A DNA stretch of 64,000 nt. It comes from Saturnia japonica (taxonomy: Eukaryota; Arthropoda; Insecta; Lepidoptera; Saturniidae). Positions 30,362 to 42,269 of this stretch are shown one piece after another. The number at the start of each line of letters is the position of its first letter. Position 1 is the first letter of the stretch. The stretch spans positions 1 to 64,000 of the forward strand of contig CM065313.1 of NCBI GenBank assembly GCA_033032175.1, read 5' to 3'. Made by a program: the position numbers and the translations under genes. The notes under the pieces were generated by a model. The model made no database searches and was not told the origin of the DNA. It saw only the letters and a program-made list of their open reading frames with translations.

Positions 30362-33300
30362 ATGCTGTGTCGAGTGTGGGTTTGCGTGGCGCTGGTGGCG
30401 GTGACGGCCGCCGCGCGTCGTCCTGAACAGGACTTCGAGTTCGAGGAGGGTGCGGTGAGTGCGGGGGAGGGCTAGTTACTCTGGCTCGTGGCGGCGGCGC
30501 GGCGCGGCGGCTCTCGCCTTCAGGAAAACAAATCGATACGCGGCATTGTCAGCCGCACCGCGCACCGCGCTACTACAATGAGTAGAACAAGTAGAGAACA
30601 CTCAGGCTGCTCTGTTTACAAACACAATGAGTATCTCCTCGCCCACTAACTTAACGGTGCCTCAGTGGCCAGTGCAGGGCTCCGCCACATGCCACAGACT
30701 ACAGTACTGTACAGCATACAGACCTCGTATAACAGGACAGGTTACAATACATAGCGCAGTATTAGCACCTTCGCTACATAATACAATGTAGAACCTATAC
30801 AGAAGTAGGTATCTACACGAGGTTCGTTTTGTTATAAGAACGTAACCCGAGAGTTACGCAGTGCGCCAGCTTGTTGGCGCAGCATGCAGCAAGCAGTCAG
30901 GCTGTGCTCTGCATCGTCACGGATTTATAATTGCTTTTAGGTTTTATGATTCGTTTAAGATTAAAATCAGGTCTTATTTGTTATCCGTAACTTGACGTAC
31001 AATTTGAAAAGGAGTTTTACACAATCATTAAGTAAGAAAAATTAGTTATTTTTGTTTCGATATTATTATGAATTTTTAGCAGATCCACAACATCTACTTT
31101 ACACAGATATTTTAAGAAATAACCCATTTTAAAATCGAGAAACATTTTTTTGAAATCGATCAACACGGTTACGGCACGCGCGGCGCGGGTATCTGTTTGT
31201 GTTAGCCAAGTATGAAACCGGCTACTATTAAAGTTCTCGAATTATTAAGGCCTGAAAAATAGTTTTTTATCAATGACTGACTCACTAACTCATCAAGAAC
31301 CTAGAACACTCCTAGGTGTCTCAGAAACTTGAAACTTGGTATCATGGTATATCGTAAAGCGTACCATGGATCCAAAGAAATAAAAATACAATTTTTAGTA
31401 AAATAATACTCATAAAAAACTGTTTCCATCCTTTTATTAATAGATGACGTTGTGCCAAGTGAGGTTTTTTTTGCTTTTACAGCTTCACCGAACTTGGGCG
31501 TTGTGCCAAGTTATGTCCATAATGAGCCTTAAATATAATAGTGTTCACATCCGCTCACCAATAGGTGGCGTTGTGCTAAGTTAGAGGCGCTAGTGTTGTG
31601 TTTTGCCGATTTATATGGGCATTGGAATATCGACGCTTCATTAATAATTACATCAAAAAATTTCAAATAAGTGCAATATTTGTTAGTTGATTTTAAACGA
31701 AAAAGTAGTCATAATTAGCAACAACAACATCAACGCTTTTGTTCACTTATCGTTGTGCTGTTGTACAGCCTTTCTTTTCAAAAAGTAATGGATATTACTT
31801 ACTAAGGATATTTCAACAATAACATGAAAAAGTGACCAAATTCGGTAGATACGACATTAGAGCTAGTCGTTTTGGGTGCCAAGTTCCACAGTAATTCCTT
31901 TAATTATAGCTGTAGGAATATACATCTCTTAACTTATTTACTAAACAATTTGTTACACTCTTTGATATGGCATTTCTAAACTTTCAAACTATGGTCAAAA
32001 GATTATGTGATTCCTTTGATTGGAAATATTATTGACAATATTAAAACATGCCAAGTAATAAGTTCCATAACATATAAAGTAACAAATTGTTTTGTGAAAC
32101 TTACATAGCTTTAATGAAAGGTTCAAATCATAATGGTACTGACACCCAATACGACTAAGAAGTTTTCAGTAACAAAAAAACGTTGTCTTTCGTCACCAGA
32201 GAATTTCGGAAAATTAAGTTGATGTGTAACATCTTTCCTCTTCGCTTCCCTGCAATCTGTGAGAGTGACTTGATGAAAAGGGATGAAAGATGGAAGTGTG
32301 TAACGGGAAGCTGGGGAGCGAGCGCTATTTTATCATTTGAACAACGAGCGCGCGCTTTTTGAATTCACCAATGAGAGCGCGCGGTGGTAGAGTTTGCCGT
32401 CAGGTGGTGACAACCCATTTTGCGAAAGGTTGTTACTGTCGGCTAAAAGTGTGTGCTTGCGTGTGACGAGAAAGCGAAATCGAGAAGAAGAATGCATCAG
32501 CTGTGAGCTTAACCTACAGTGTTGTGTATAAAAAGTGTTCTGTTATTGGTTATTTATACTCTTTTTTTTTTGTATGTGTAAATTATATTAAGTCAGATGT
32601 TACACATCATATTATACAACCACTGTAAGGCGAGTTCGTTGTTTTTAGTTATTTATCTCGACCATGGACGTTTGGCAAGATTTTTATGGATATAGAGCTA
32701 TAGACATACCCAGAGACCAGAAGAAATTTTTTGCGGTATAGATGGAAGCAGACGCTCTTTTTGAACGTAGTGTATGCGTGTGTTACAGGAGGGCGGAGTG
32801 AGTCGCCGGCCGCGCCGCTACCTCTACGACCCGCACAGTGAGTACTACACTAGCAATATGCAGTAGTAAATTAACGAATATTGACTTTTAAATAAAGCGC
32901 GCGCAAAATTTTAGACTGGTTTGACACTTCTTGTCGGCCATGTTTAAACCGAACCTAACCAACCTATAAAGATCGAATGAACGAAGTTAATCACATAAAA
33001 ATTATAACTTTGTGGTTTTGTTAATATGTAGTTTAATGAGACTAACAAGAACAAAAGAGAAAGTATTTCTAATTTAGTTGCCTCGAGACCTTCTCACAAT
33101 CATTTTTTTTAATATAAGGAAATAATAAAATATAAATCTTGTCAGTTGTGTTAACATTCCATATCCACCCATAAATAATTTTGTTTTTGTTTGTCAAATA
33201 CATTCGCCAAACATTCGCATCGTTTCTTGTGAATACGAATGCAAATATTCGCGAATGCCAATACTAATATTCGTTACATGAGTAGTATGCAGTATCTATG

Positions 33301-36300
33301 CCCGGCCGTGGCTGCACTATAAGTAGTGACGTCACGTTGCAGACGCGCTGTGCCGGTCGCTGGTCTGCAAGAAGCGCGAGGTGTGTCTGCTACGCGACGC
33401 GTACACCGCACTCTGCGCCAATAAGAAGGACATTTTGCGAAGAGGGTAAGCCTGCGAGTGAGCGACGCGACGCGACGCGACGGGGCGCTTGCTGACTGTG
33501 TGTCTATGCACTTTGCAGTGAGACAGTGGTTGTGGCGAACGGCGTGTGGGACGCCGAACCTGACGACGACGTGTTCTACGAGGACCCGACCGACCATGAC
33601 CCCGACCTCGACACCGACCAAGCCTCCGCCTCCGCTGCCGACGATAAGCCCGATAGGTACATTATTTCGTGATGGAGGGTTTTTGTATAAATTCTTAGGT
33701 ACATATTTTACTCGAATTTATCTACTTTCATTTAGAAGCACTGTGCAGCGGTTCTGCTCATAATAGGGAGTATGCATGGCATTAAAAAAAGGCAAGATAT
33801 TTTTTTACAACCTTTATCGCTACTCAATCATAAAAATATCAATAATTTTCAATTTGATCCAGTATTTATTGAGAAATGGCGCGGCCAATATTTGAATTCA
33901 CGAAATTTTCTTGTACAAAAAGATTTTAATAGTGTCTTATTCTACTTAGTAATATTCCCCGGTAAGATTAGACCGTAATTGAAAAAGTAATCAAAATATT
34001 ATATAGTCATTAGCACCCAAGTCAATGACTAACCGTCATATAAGTTTTAATGTAGGTAATAAAAATGATTGGCGGCACAGCAGAAAAAAAAAACCCGCAA
34101 AAGCAAAACATTTATTTAGTTACGACAAGATTAGCATTACTTATAAGTTGGAGCTTAGATTCTTATTACTAAAAATACTATTCACCTAATTTTTTTCTAA
34201 AAAAAGTGCCGCTAATTTGTGCTGTTTAAAATAAACATCTAAGAGAAAATACCGTGTCGGTCCGTGTCACTTTAAAAAGTAAAGCTAAGTGTTGCCAGGC
34301 ATAACCTTGTAAATTCTCTCTTAAATTCTAGTATTGTCGATTTTTAGTATAAGTTTTGGCGTGGGAGGGGGGGGGGGGGATGTAATAACCACTTTAGGGT
34401 ACTTCGTTATCAATCCTGCAAAGAGACGAATTCTCAACAGTTTATAAGGTTTAATTATTTTTTTTACTTGAAATTTTAAGAGTTTTCTAATATGTTCAAG
34501 AGGTGCAGCAGTGAGTATGTGCGCAAACTACAAAGTTGCTCTTTGTCCTTGTTGAGGTGAGTATGCGTGCGAACAGGTGTGTGGGATGTCCTGCGCGCGG
34601 CCGCGGCGAGTTCCTCTGCGGCTCAGACAACCGTACGTACTCGTCCCTCTGCCGGCTGGACTTGCACAATTGCGTGCGACGCGCGCGTCGTCCCGTCTCG
34701 CTCGCCTGCCGCGGCTTCTGTCCCTGTCCCGCGCAGGCGCATTCCGCCTCGCCTGCACCCCGCCGACCCCCGCACCGGCCCCGTGCTCGCCTGCGCGCGC
34801 GCATGCGCTCGCGTCTTGCTCACCACTACGACGAGGTGAGTATCTCCGAAACACTAACCCTTTCGTGACCCTCGTGCTCTGACATCCTCTGAATCTTTCA
34901 GGACTGGCGTCGCCCAGATTCTGCACACAACGAGGTACTGCCCGAGCGTGCGCCCGCCAGGAAACCGGCGGGTGTGACAGAGTGTGCACTCGACGAGATG
35001 GCGAATAGGCTTCTAGACTGGTTTTCGGTGCTCATGGAGGAGGCCGGTGCCACCGCCCCATCGACCGACGGTGAGTGGTGACCCCGCGTCAAACTCTCTA
35101 ACGGCTCCTCAGTCAGATCACTATGTTGCCCGGACCCGATAACAGTAAACGTGTGACTGTCAACAGGTTTCCCCGGCGAGTGCAAGCCGGAGGTACGCTG
35201 GATGTTCGCCCACCTGGACGCAGACGGCGATGGCATTCTCTCGGCGCTGAACCTGTACTCTCTCCGTGAGTGTCCGGAGTGATGTGCATGTGTGAGGGAG
35301 CGCGACGCGCCCGGTGAGTGAACAGGCTCGGTGTGATGGCAGGGCACGACGAGCGCGAGCGCTGCCTGCGCCCGTTCCTGTCGTCGTGCGGCGGCGGCGG
35401 AGGTGTCGGTGGTGATGGGGGCGGCGTGACGCGCGCGGCCTGGTGCGGCTGCTTGCGTCGCGCGGCTCGACCCTGCACGGCTCTGGCGCGCGCACATCCC
35501 AACCCGCACCCGGGTGAGTGCTGTAGTGTGTAGTGTCTACACACCGCCGCGCCGCACCGCGGCCGAGCTCTCGAATACATTCAGTCAAAAAAGTATCGTA
35601 AATGGGTGATTCGTTTATGATCCTAAATTCAATTTTTTTTTGTTAGATTGGCACAACTATTTTTCATTTTTGCGCAGAGTTTGAGTTGCTTCTGTCATTT
35701 ACATTAAATACAGTGATGTTTTTAGTTAGCTCATATCTTGTGTGTATTGCGAATTTCATAATGGACAAAAACATCAAACAAAGAATTTGCCTTAAATTTT
35801 GCATCGCCAATGAAATTTTTTGTTTGGGGACGCTGAAAAGGTTACAGAAGGCTAACGGTGAATTGATTTTATGATAAACACGTGCTTATGAGTGGTACAA
35901 AGCGTTCCAAATCGGCCGAGATATGCTGGAAGATTTGCTTCGCTCTGGTAGGCCATCAATGTTTTCAACTGCTCATTCAAGTTTGAGATAGATAGCCGCT
36001 GAACTTTCTGAGCTAGAACGAGTCAATTCCGATCCAACATTCATGAAACGCATTGTTACTGTGACGAGACGTGAAAACTATAGTAGTATAAAATCGTGCA
36101 CGATATGTTTCCGATAGACGTTGGCGTTGACAAGGAACTACTGACAACAACGAGGCGGTATTGTAGAGGGGAAGGGACATGCGTGCAATTGCGTGACGTA
36201 GGCGCGCAGTCACAGTACACTAAAGTAAACAGTATTACGTCTTCATACAAATGGCCGAAACGAAATCTAGGTAAACTTCAGTACACAATAGTCGTGAGTA

Positions 36301-39300
36301 CGCAATTTATAACTAACTAGCAACCCGCCCCTGCTTCGCACTGGAAGCAGAGTATAATCTTAGTATGTCTACATTTAAGACGAATAATTACGTAATATAT
36401 ATAACTCTACTGATTTACACGACGCACGCTAATACAGCTTCTAGTCGCCATTATATTATTCCGACATTTTTTTCTTTCATTTGGTTCACAAATCAGGCTT
36501 TACATCAATCAACGTACACATATTTATGACGTTTTTTTTGGATATCCAAATTAATTGTTTGATCTTAAATTAAAACTTGTAAATCAAAACTGTTTCACAA
36601 AACAATTTTTTTTATCACGTTAATAAAATAACTCCTAAATTACTATAAAATACACATTGCACAGTAATTGTAGGTAGGTAAGTCCTTATTATTAAAAAAA
36701 TGATGTTTTTAATTTTTTTGTTATATTACCACAACGACTCCGTTTTCTTCGTTATTCAAACTATATCTATATGAGTGTAGCGACAATATTAATATATTTT
36801 ATACTATTTACTAATTTTTATATATACAGTGGTGGTCATATAATTCGAAACACTTCTTATGAATAAAGAAAGTATAACTTCAACATACAAATGTTCGTCT
36901 ATTATTTTGGCGGCAATTCAAAATTTAATCTGAATTTTATTTTGTTCAAAATGGGCAAAAATAAAAGTTGTGACGCGTCAACTAGGTAAATAATTTCAAA
37001 ATAAAAACGATTGTGGTGAAGTATCTTACTTAATGTCAAGGACCGTTGGTAGTGTTTCTAATTATACGACCACCACTGTATATAATATATTCACAGCTTG
37101 CCCAGCAGATTAAGTTATACTAATAGGAACAGATATAGTGTTATCGTTAACACGTCACGTGACCATGTCGATTACGACTTATAACCTTGTCCACCAGGTT
37201 AACCACTTTTTGACAGCTGCTTTAGAACGTAACTGTTCCAAATTACGTAAAAGTTAACTTTAAAATGAGTTTAAAAATAAATATTGTAACTGCGATGTTA
37301 TTACATTATCTTAATTATGACTTCTTACAAACATTATAATATCGTAAATGTAAAAGGTTTTCCAAAAAAATGATAATTGTTAATCGTATTAAATTTAGTT
37401 ACTTTCTATCGTAACTAGTGATGGGATCGAATGTATTCGCTGTAATAATTTTATACATGATATATAAATCAGTATCGGTAAATCGAATTCACTCAAATAT
37501 CAATAAAATATTATAAATTAAACAGAATCTTTTTCAAAATAAATCAATGGCTATATTAAATGGGTTTATATACGAAAATTAAAACAACCAGATGAATATT
37601 TATATATATTTGTTTATTATTGTTTATGCTCGCCTGTAAGTGGAGTACTACATAATTATTGAGATGTGTTCGTATGACTAAAATATAATCATGTATCATA
37701 TGTTGTGGCTCTGTTGGCGCGCCAAATAAATAAATAAATAAATTATTAGTCGTCTTCCGACATGGAACTTTCGTCTGAAGACTCGCCGTCTACACCTAAA
37801 TTTATTGTGATTGGTTCTTGCTCTATAGTGGTATAACACGGAGGGATATATAATGTAGGTACTCAACTTGTCGTATTATAAATGGGAAAACAGCATACAG
37901 AAAAGTGACTAGCACGTAAGTACGGACCTCTCGTTGCGACTGTTGCTGAGTGTTAACCACAGAACACTATTACTCATAGTGGAGAGTGTTCACCGTCAGC
38001 AAACAAAATGGCGGCGGCAGCATTATTCTAGTATTGTCAGGACATGAATGTGCCTCCATAAACAGGATGTTAATGTTTTATTTCGATATTTTAAAACTAT
38101 CATAAAATATTATGCACAAAAGCGGTGTGTTTACCCCATATTTATGTTACATATTACTTACTACATAGTAAAAATTAACCACATATGTAAAAATAGGAAT
38201 AGAAACCGCACCATTTCCAATTCGACAATAAAAAATCGATAATCGCGCTGAGAAGGCTGTGGGGCTGACCAGGAATGCGCGTCCGCTGCATGCGTATGGT
38301 CAGGGTACCCATAGTAGCCGTGGATGCTGGCTGGTTGTATTGGACTCGCTGCTCGAAAGCTTGAGGAAGTGATGATGACGTAGCTTTGTGAAGAAGGTTG
38401 TGCTGACGTATCACGTCGGGGTCACTACTTTAGCGGAGGTGTGAGGGACAGAGAGTAAAGTTCTTCATCCGCCATAGAAAAGGGAGGATCCTCCGGCCAG
38501 ACGGGTGCTATGTCTGGCGGGCAGCTGCCCGACTGTTGTAGTCGGGTTATTGTATATATACTCAACGACAGAGTGAATATCTGTAGCGCAATGTAGGATA
38601 GTAGGGATGCGTCCTATGTGGCTCGATAGATGTCGCTACGTAGTTAGTTGTATCGATGCGTTGATGCGTCAGTTGTGGCGAGAGATGTCGCTACAATGGC
38701 ATTGTCACGTTGCTGCAATCACTATTTCCATAACTATCAAAAAGTGGTTAACCTGGTGGACAAGGTATAGATGAGTTTACTCCCTACCCAAACCTTTCTA
38801 TGAGTTTTCATTTCAATAAGTTATACTAATAGGAACAGGTATAGTGTTAGCGTTGACACGTCACGTGACCATAACGATGACGACTTACATGAGTTTACTC
38901 CCTACCCAAACCTTTCTATGAGTTTTCATTTCAATAAGTTATACTAATAGGAACAGGTATAGTGTTAGCGTTGACACGTCACGTGACCATAACGATGACG
39001 ACTTACATGAGTTTACTCCCTATCTAAACCTTCCTATACAAGTTTTCACTTCATGGGTTTATTACTATGTGTATGATGGTCGCGATCTTTGTCACCTTTA
39101 TTTAGGTTATATTGCTACAAAGACTCCGTTAATCGTTAACACGTCACGTAACCATTTCGATGACGATTTACATGAATTTACTCCCTATCCAAACCTTCCT
39201 ATAGAATTTTTCACTTGAACAATCATCGTCATATTTCAGCCAATTTACCCAAAACCCTAATTAATTATACACGTAAACCTTACTCACGAATCACTCCGTT

Positions 39301-42269
39301 CATTGATGATAACCACATGAAAATCGCGTTCAGACAGTCAGACACGGCAGGGCAACTTTGTTTTATAATATAGTAAGAAAAGATGATTGAAAAGTTAGTA
39401 TTGATAGTTCATAGCTAAGGAAAATGCGCTGAGCTCGTGGCGCGTAATTCATTAAGGGTGCAGAGTGCTGGTCAACCGTTTGGCTGCTAGTAATTTCTTT
39501 GGTTGCGCGTAATTTTGAACTCGTAATATCTTCTAGGGTACATATTTAATTGTATAATGCAAAGGACTATTTTAATCTACATTAAATGCCCAACTTAAGT
39601 AACATATTTATCTAGTTAAGGATTAATAATGATTTGGAGTAACCTAACATTTTTAATTATTATGATGAAGATAAAAATGGTTACTGTGAGTCAGCCTTAG
39701 GAGATAGATATATGCCATCACGGACATTTTCTCTAAGATTTTTGATGAACCACAATTATTTAGTACATTACTTTGCGCCCAAAAATCGTTTTGTTGATAA
39801 ACTGATTACAAAACATTGTATTTTATCTACTAAGTATATAAAAATGTATATACAAACCTTCCGTATAAAACTCTCTTAATGACAGCGATAATCGTATAAA
39901 TACGCGTTGAAAAAAAGTACACTTTTAAGTACCTACTAACTCCTTCTTTCTTACAAATTTACAAAAGCAATACCTACCTAATATATTTTGGTGAAAAGGC
40001 AATCATGACAATTTAATAAAGCATAACCAGTATGTAAGTAAAACCCAAGAAATAGTCAGAGGGCAGCCCTAGTGCGTGTTTACCTACCGAGCGGCTGAAG
40101 GTAGTTATTTCAAGAACACTGCCGAGACAACGTACTGTTTACTTTAGTGTGTATTGTAGTGTAGTGTAGTGTCGTGCTACGTCCTCCCCACTAACGTCTA
40201 AAACATAGGACGGTCGCGCATGAACTTATACGACTAGTCTACAAGCTTCGGAGTGGCGCCTTTCAACTGAACCGAAACCGAAAAAACCACGCCAAAGTCG
40301 ATCAAAAGTTACTCTTAATACTCTTGACTGTTTTCTTTGATTATCGCGGTGTTGTGCACTCGGAATTGTTACAGGAAGGACAAACGGTAAATAAAGTATT
40401 ATTTACCTAAGCGTTATGCGGCGTTTAAGAGAGAAAATTCGACGAAAAAGGCCTGATTTGAAAGAAAATTAAAATGGGCGTGCGTCTGCCCGTTACAAAT
40501 GTGCTACGTCAACCAATACAGAGCGGGACCGCGCACCGAGGGCGCGAACGCGACGGAAACGATTCCCTCGTACTCTGTATGACCGACGGCGGATAACACG
40601 CTACGGTAACCAGCTGTCTGGAAACCAGTGCGTGCGAGCCCCTCTCACTACGTGCGATCGACCCTGCTCACACCCGAAACTACTAGGCGTGAAGAGGGCA
40701 AAACATTAAGTTACACACGCAGTGAGGTGCCTGCTGGTAGGCGCGGCGCTGACGTAGCACGGAAGCGGAGAGGACTGGGTCGCTGGCGGGTTGAACTTGT
40801 GAAGATGCAATGACACACAGATACCACAATAAATTTCGCTGTATTCTTCAAGTCACAATAACTTTTTCTCAATATACAACTTCTTAGTACTATCTTCTTG
40901 GTACTGTCTTCTGGGTACTGTTTCTTCCAGTCTTGTTTCTTGAGTCTTCAGCTTCTGGCACCTGTGTGTGCCGGTAGGCCCCGGTGGCTCGCGTTTTATC
41001 TTGCTGCCGGAGAGCGAGACGGAGCGATGGCGTCTCTCTCTGTACTGCCTCGCATTACCAAATATGGTCATGGCCCGTTAACCGCGGTGACGCGTCGCGG
41101 CTTCACTATTGCTGTCCCTATCTACATTATTATTATTATTTGTATGCAATGTGTAATAAATTGCTAATATTTCTAAACACACTTATTGAATTACTATAAA
41201 AACTGTTTTATGTCATTGCGGACATAAATACCTATATAAAAACACTAATTGCAACATTATAGGTTGATAAACATCGTAAATATAGAGCGTTAAACATTAC
41301 AACTTTAAATGGCTTGAAACACGTTATGTATACACTATTCAACGTTATAAACATTATAAAAACATACATAGTAGGCTAATTAACCTATACAACATTAAAC
41401 ATTACATATAACTTCTATATAACACGGAATATTGACGATACATGAGTTCAATACTTTAAGTGACTATTTCTATGACATTGTAAACATTTTATAATTAATC
41501 CCTACAACTTATATTTACAATTACTATTTTTTATCATCACGCTTAGGCCTATGCGTCGCTAACAAAAATTCTTGGATTTTGCACCACTATAAAGCGCTTT
41601 CGCAGAAGGCCATCATTGTGAACGAATTTTTAACCAAAAACTTAACAAATACAATCGTGCAACCTCCAGCCCACTTCTTTCTTTTCCTTAACTCAAATCA
41701 CCACTTCGTTACATACATTGTCATTCGGTAGAAGACATAAAGGAGAATTTGTGACGAGGACTAAACTCAATTCCGGAAAAGCGTTTAAAAAATATTTTGA
41801 TGGTTGAATTATTCGTTGGTGTGATTGTATCATTTCTGAAGGAGCATAGTTTGAAGGCGATAAAAACAATTAAGATGAATAACTAACATTTTCCCGGTAC
41901 TGTTTTGGCACTGTAGTACACCTTGTGCTGTGCTTGTCCCTCTCGCAGGAGCATACGTGCCGTCGTGTGACGCGCGCGGATACTACCGGGCGCGGCAGTG
42001 CCACGCGGCGCTCGGCGTCTGCTGGTGCGTGGACCCGCATGGGGTGGAGGTGGCGGGCTCGCGCACTAAGGGTGCTCCATCCTGTCCGGGTAGGTTCGCG
42101 CGTACGCCACGTCCCACTGGTCTCACATTGTTCTTGTTCAATCTGACCGTACCGCATTTTGCTTGCAGGCGAAGGGGAAAGCGAAGGCAGCGTGTCGGCG
42201 GGGGGAGAGGGAGCACCAGCTGACGATGAGGACGCGGCGGGAAGCGGTGACCGCGAGCTCCACTACTAG
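30362..42269 (+). CDS. Cow: Testican/SPOCK-type secreted proteoglycan (carrier of wingless-like), 10 exons, 440 aa
   Basis: Exons are 30362-30454, 32789-32837, 33343-33445, 33519-33656, 34577-34835, 34902-35070, 35167-35265, 35343-35513, 41949-42089 and 42169-42269; all are GT-AG with matching phases. Domains: signal peptide (residues 1 to about 18), testican N-terminal cysteine region (about 48-83), acidic linker, follistatin/Kazal domain (129 to about 180; LCGSDNRTYSSLC, FCPCP), extracellular calcium-binding domain with one EF-hand (288-299, DADGDG), thyroglobulin type-1 domain (about 361-407; CHAALGVCWCV), and an acidic tail with a Ser-Gly pair (433-434) fit for glycosaminoglycan attachment. 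The domain order and the 440-residue length match testicans. Drosophila Cow binds Wingless outside the cell. The second EF-hand is replaced by glycines. Orthology to Cow is inferred. Confidence 0.92.
30455..32788 (+). other. Testican intron 1
   Basis: No other gene was seen. Around 32330-32560 lies a GC-richer stretch and a TATA-like GTGTATAAAAAG near 32527; it could be an alternative promoter or an old element end. Nothing firmer can be said. Confidence 0.35.
35761..35995 (+). pseudogene. mariner-type transposase N-terminal remnant
   Basis: ATG at 35761 opens MDKNIKQRICLKFCIANEIF, then LKRLQKANGE. After frameshifts it reads AYEWYKAFQIGRDMLEDLLRSGRPS. This is the paired helix-turn-helix part of mariner transposases, including the SGRPS linker. 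It is broken by stops and has no catalytic domain. Confidence 0.7.
36829..37080. mobile_element. MITE with 28-bp terminal inverted repeats and TA flanks
   Basis: The left end CAGTGGTGGTCATATAATTC and the right end (inverted, CAGTGGTGGTCGTATAATTA) match over about 28 bases with two differences. Both ends sit inside TATATA. The total length is about 250 bp with no coding capacity, typical of a Tc1/mariner-derived MITE. Confidence 0.85.
38245..38695 (-). mobile_element. Miniature LTR retrotransposon copy B (LTR plus internal leader)
   Basis: Minus-strand order: an LTR starting at 38695 with TGTAGCGACATC, related to the LTRs at 12111 and 51864; then, after the LTR, GTGACCCCGACGTGAT (38410-38425), which looks like a primer-binding site; then internal sequence down to about 38245 that matches 52420-52580 of copy C. 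The two partial copies overlap in the internal region. Together they define an element with only about 0.6 kb between its LTRs, that is, a TRIM-like element. The LTR 3' end here differs from the other copies and its boundary is approximate. Confidence 0.6.
38771..39170. repeat. 118-bp tandem repeat
   Basis: The start ATGAGTTTACTCC recurs at 38771, 38889 and 39007. The first two units appear identical; the third decays after about 60 bases and a diverged echo follows at about 39168. The unit contains AACACGTCACGTGACCAT. A single diverged unit lies at about 37120-37185, and 38730-38765 is inverted relative to 37180-37215. Confidence 0.85.

Larger units (their letters stand above)
35514..41948 (+). 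other. Testican intron 8 (6.4 kb), packed with transposon remains
   Basis: This holds a mariner fossil, a TA-flanked MITE, part of a miniature LTR element, a 118-bp tandem repeat and a GC-richer stretch at about 40490-41110 that I could not classify. No host exon was recognised inside. Confidence 0.6.

Noticed and set aside
33772..33978. 68-codon frame in a testican intron
   Set aside because: AT-rich, no motif, no splice signals fitting the gene.
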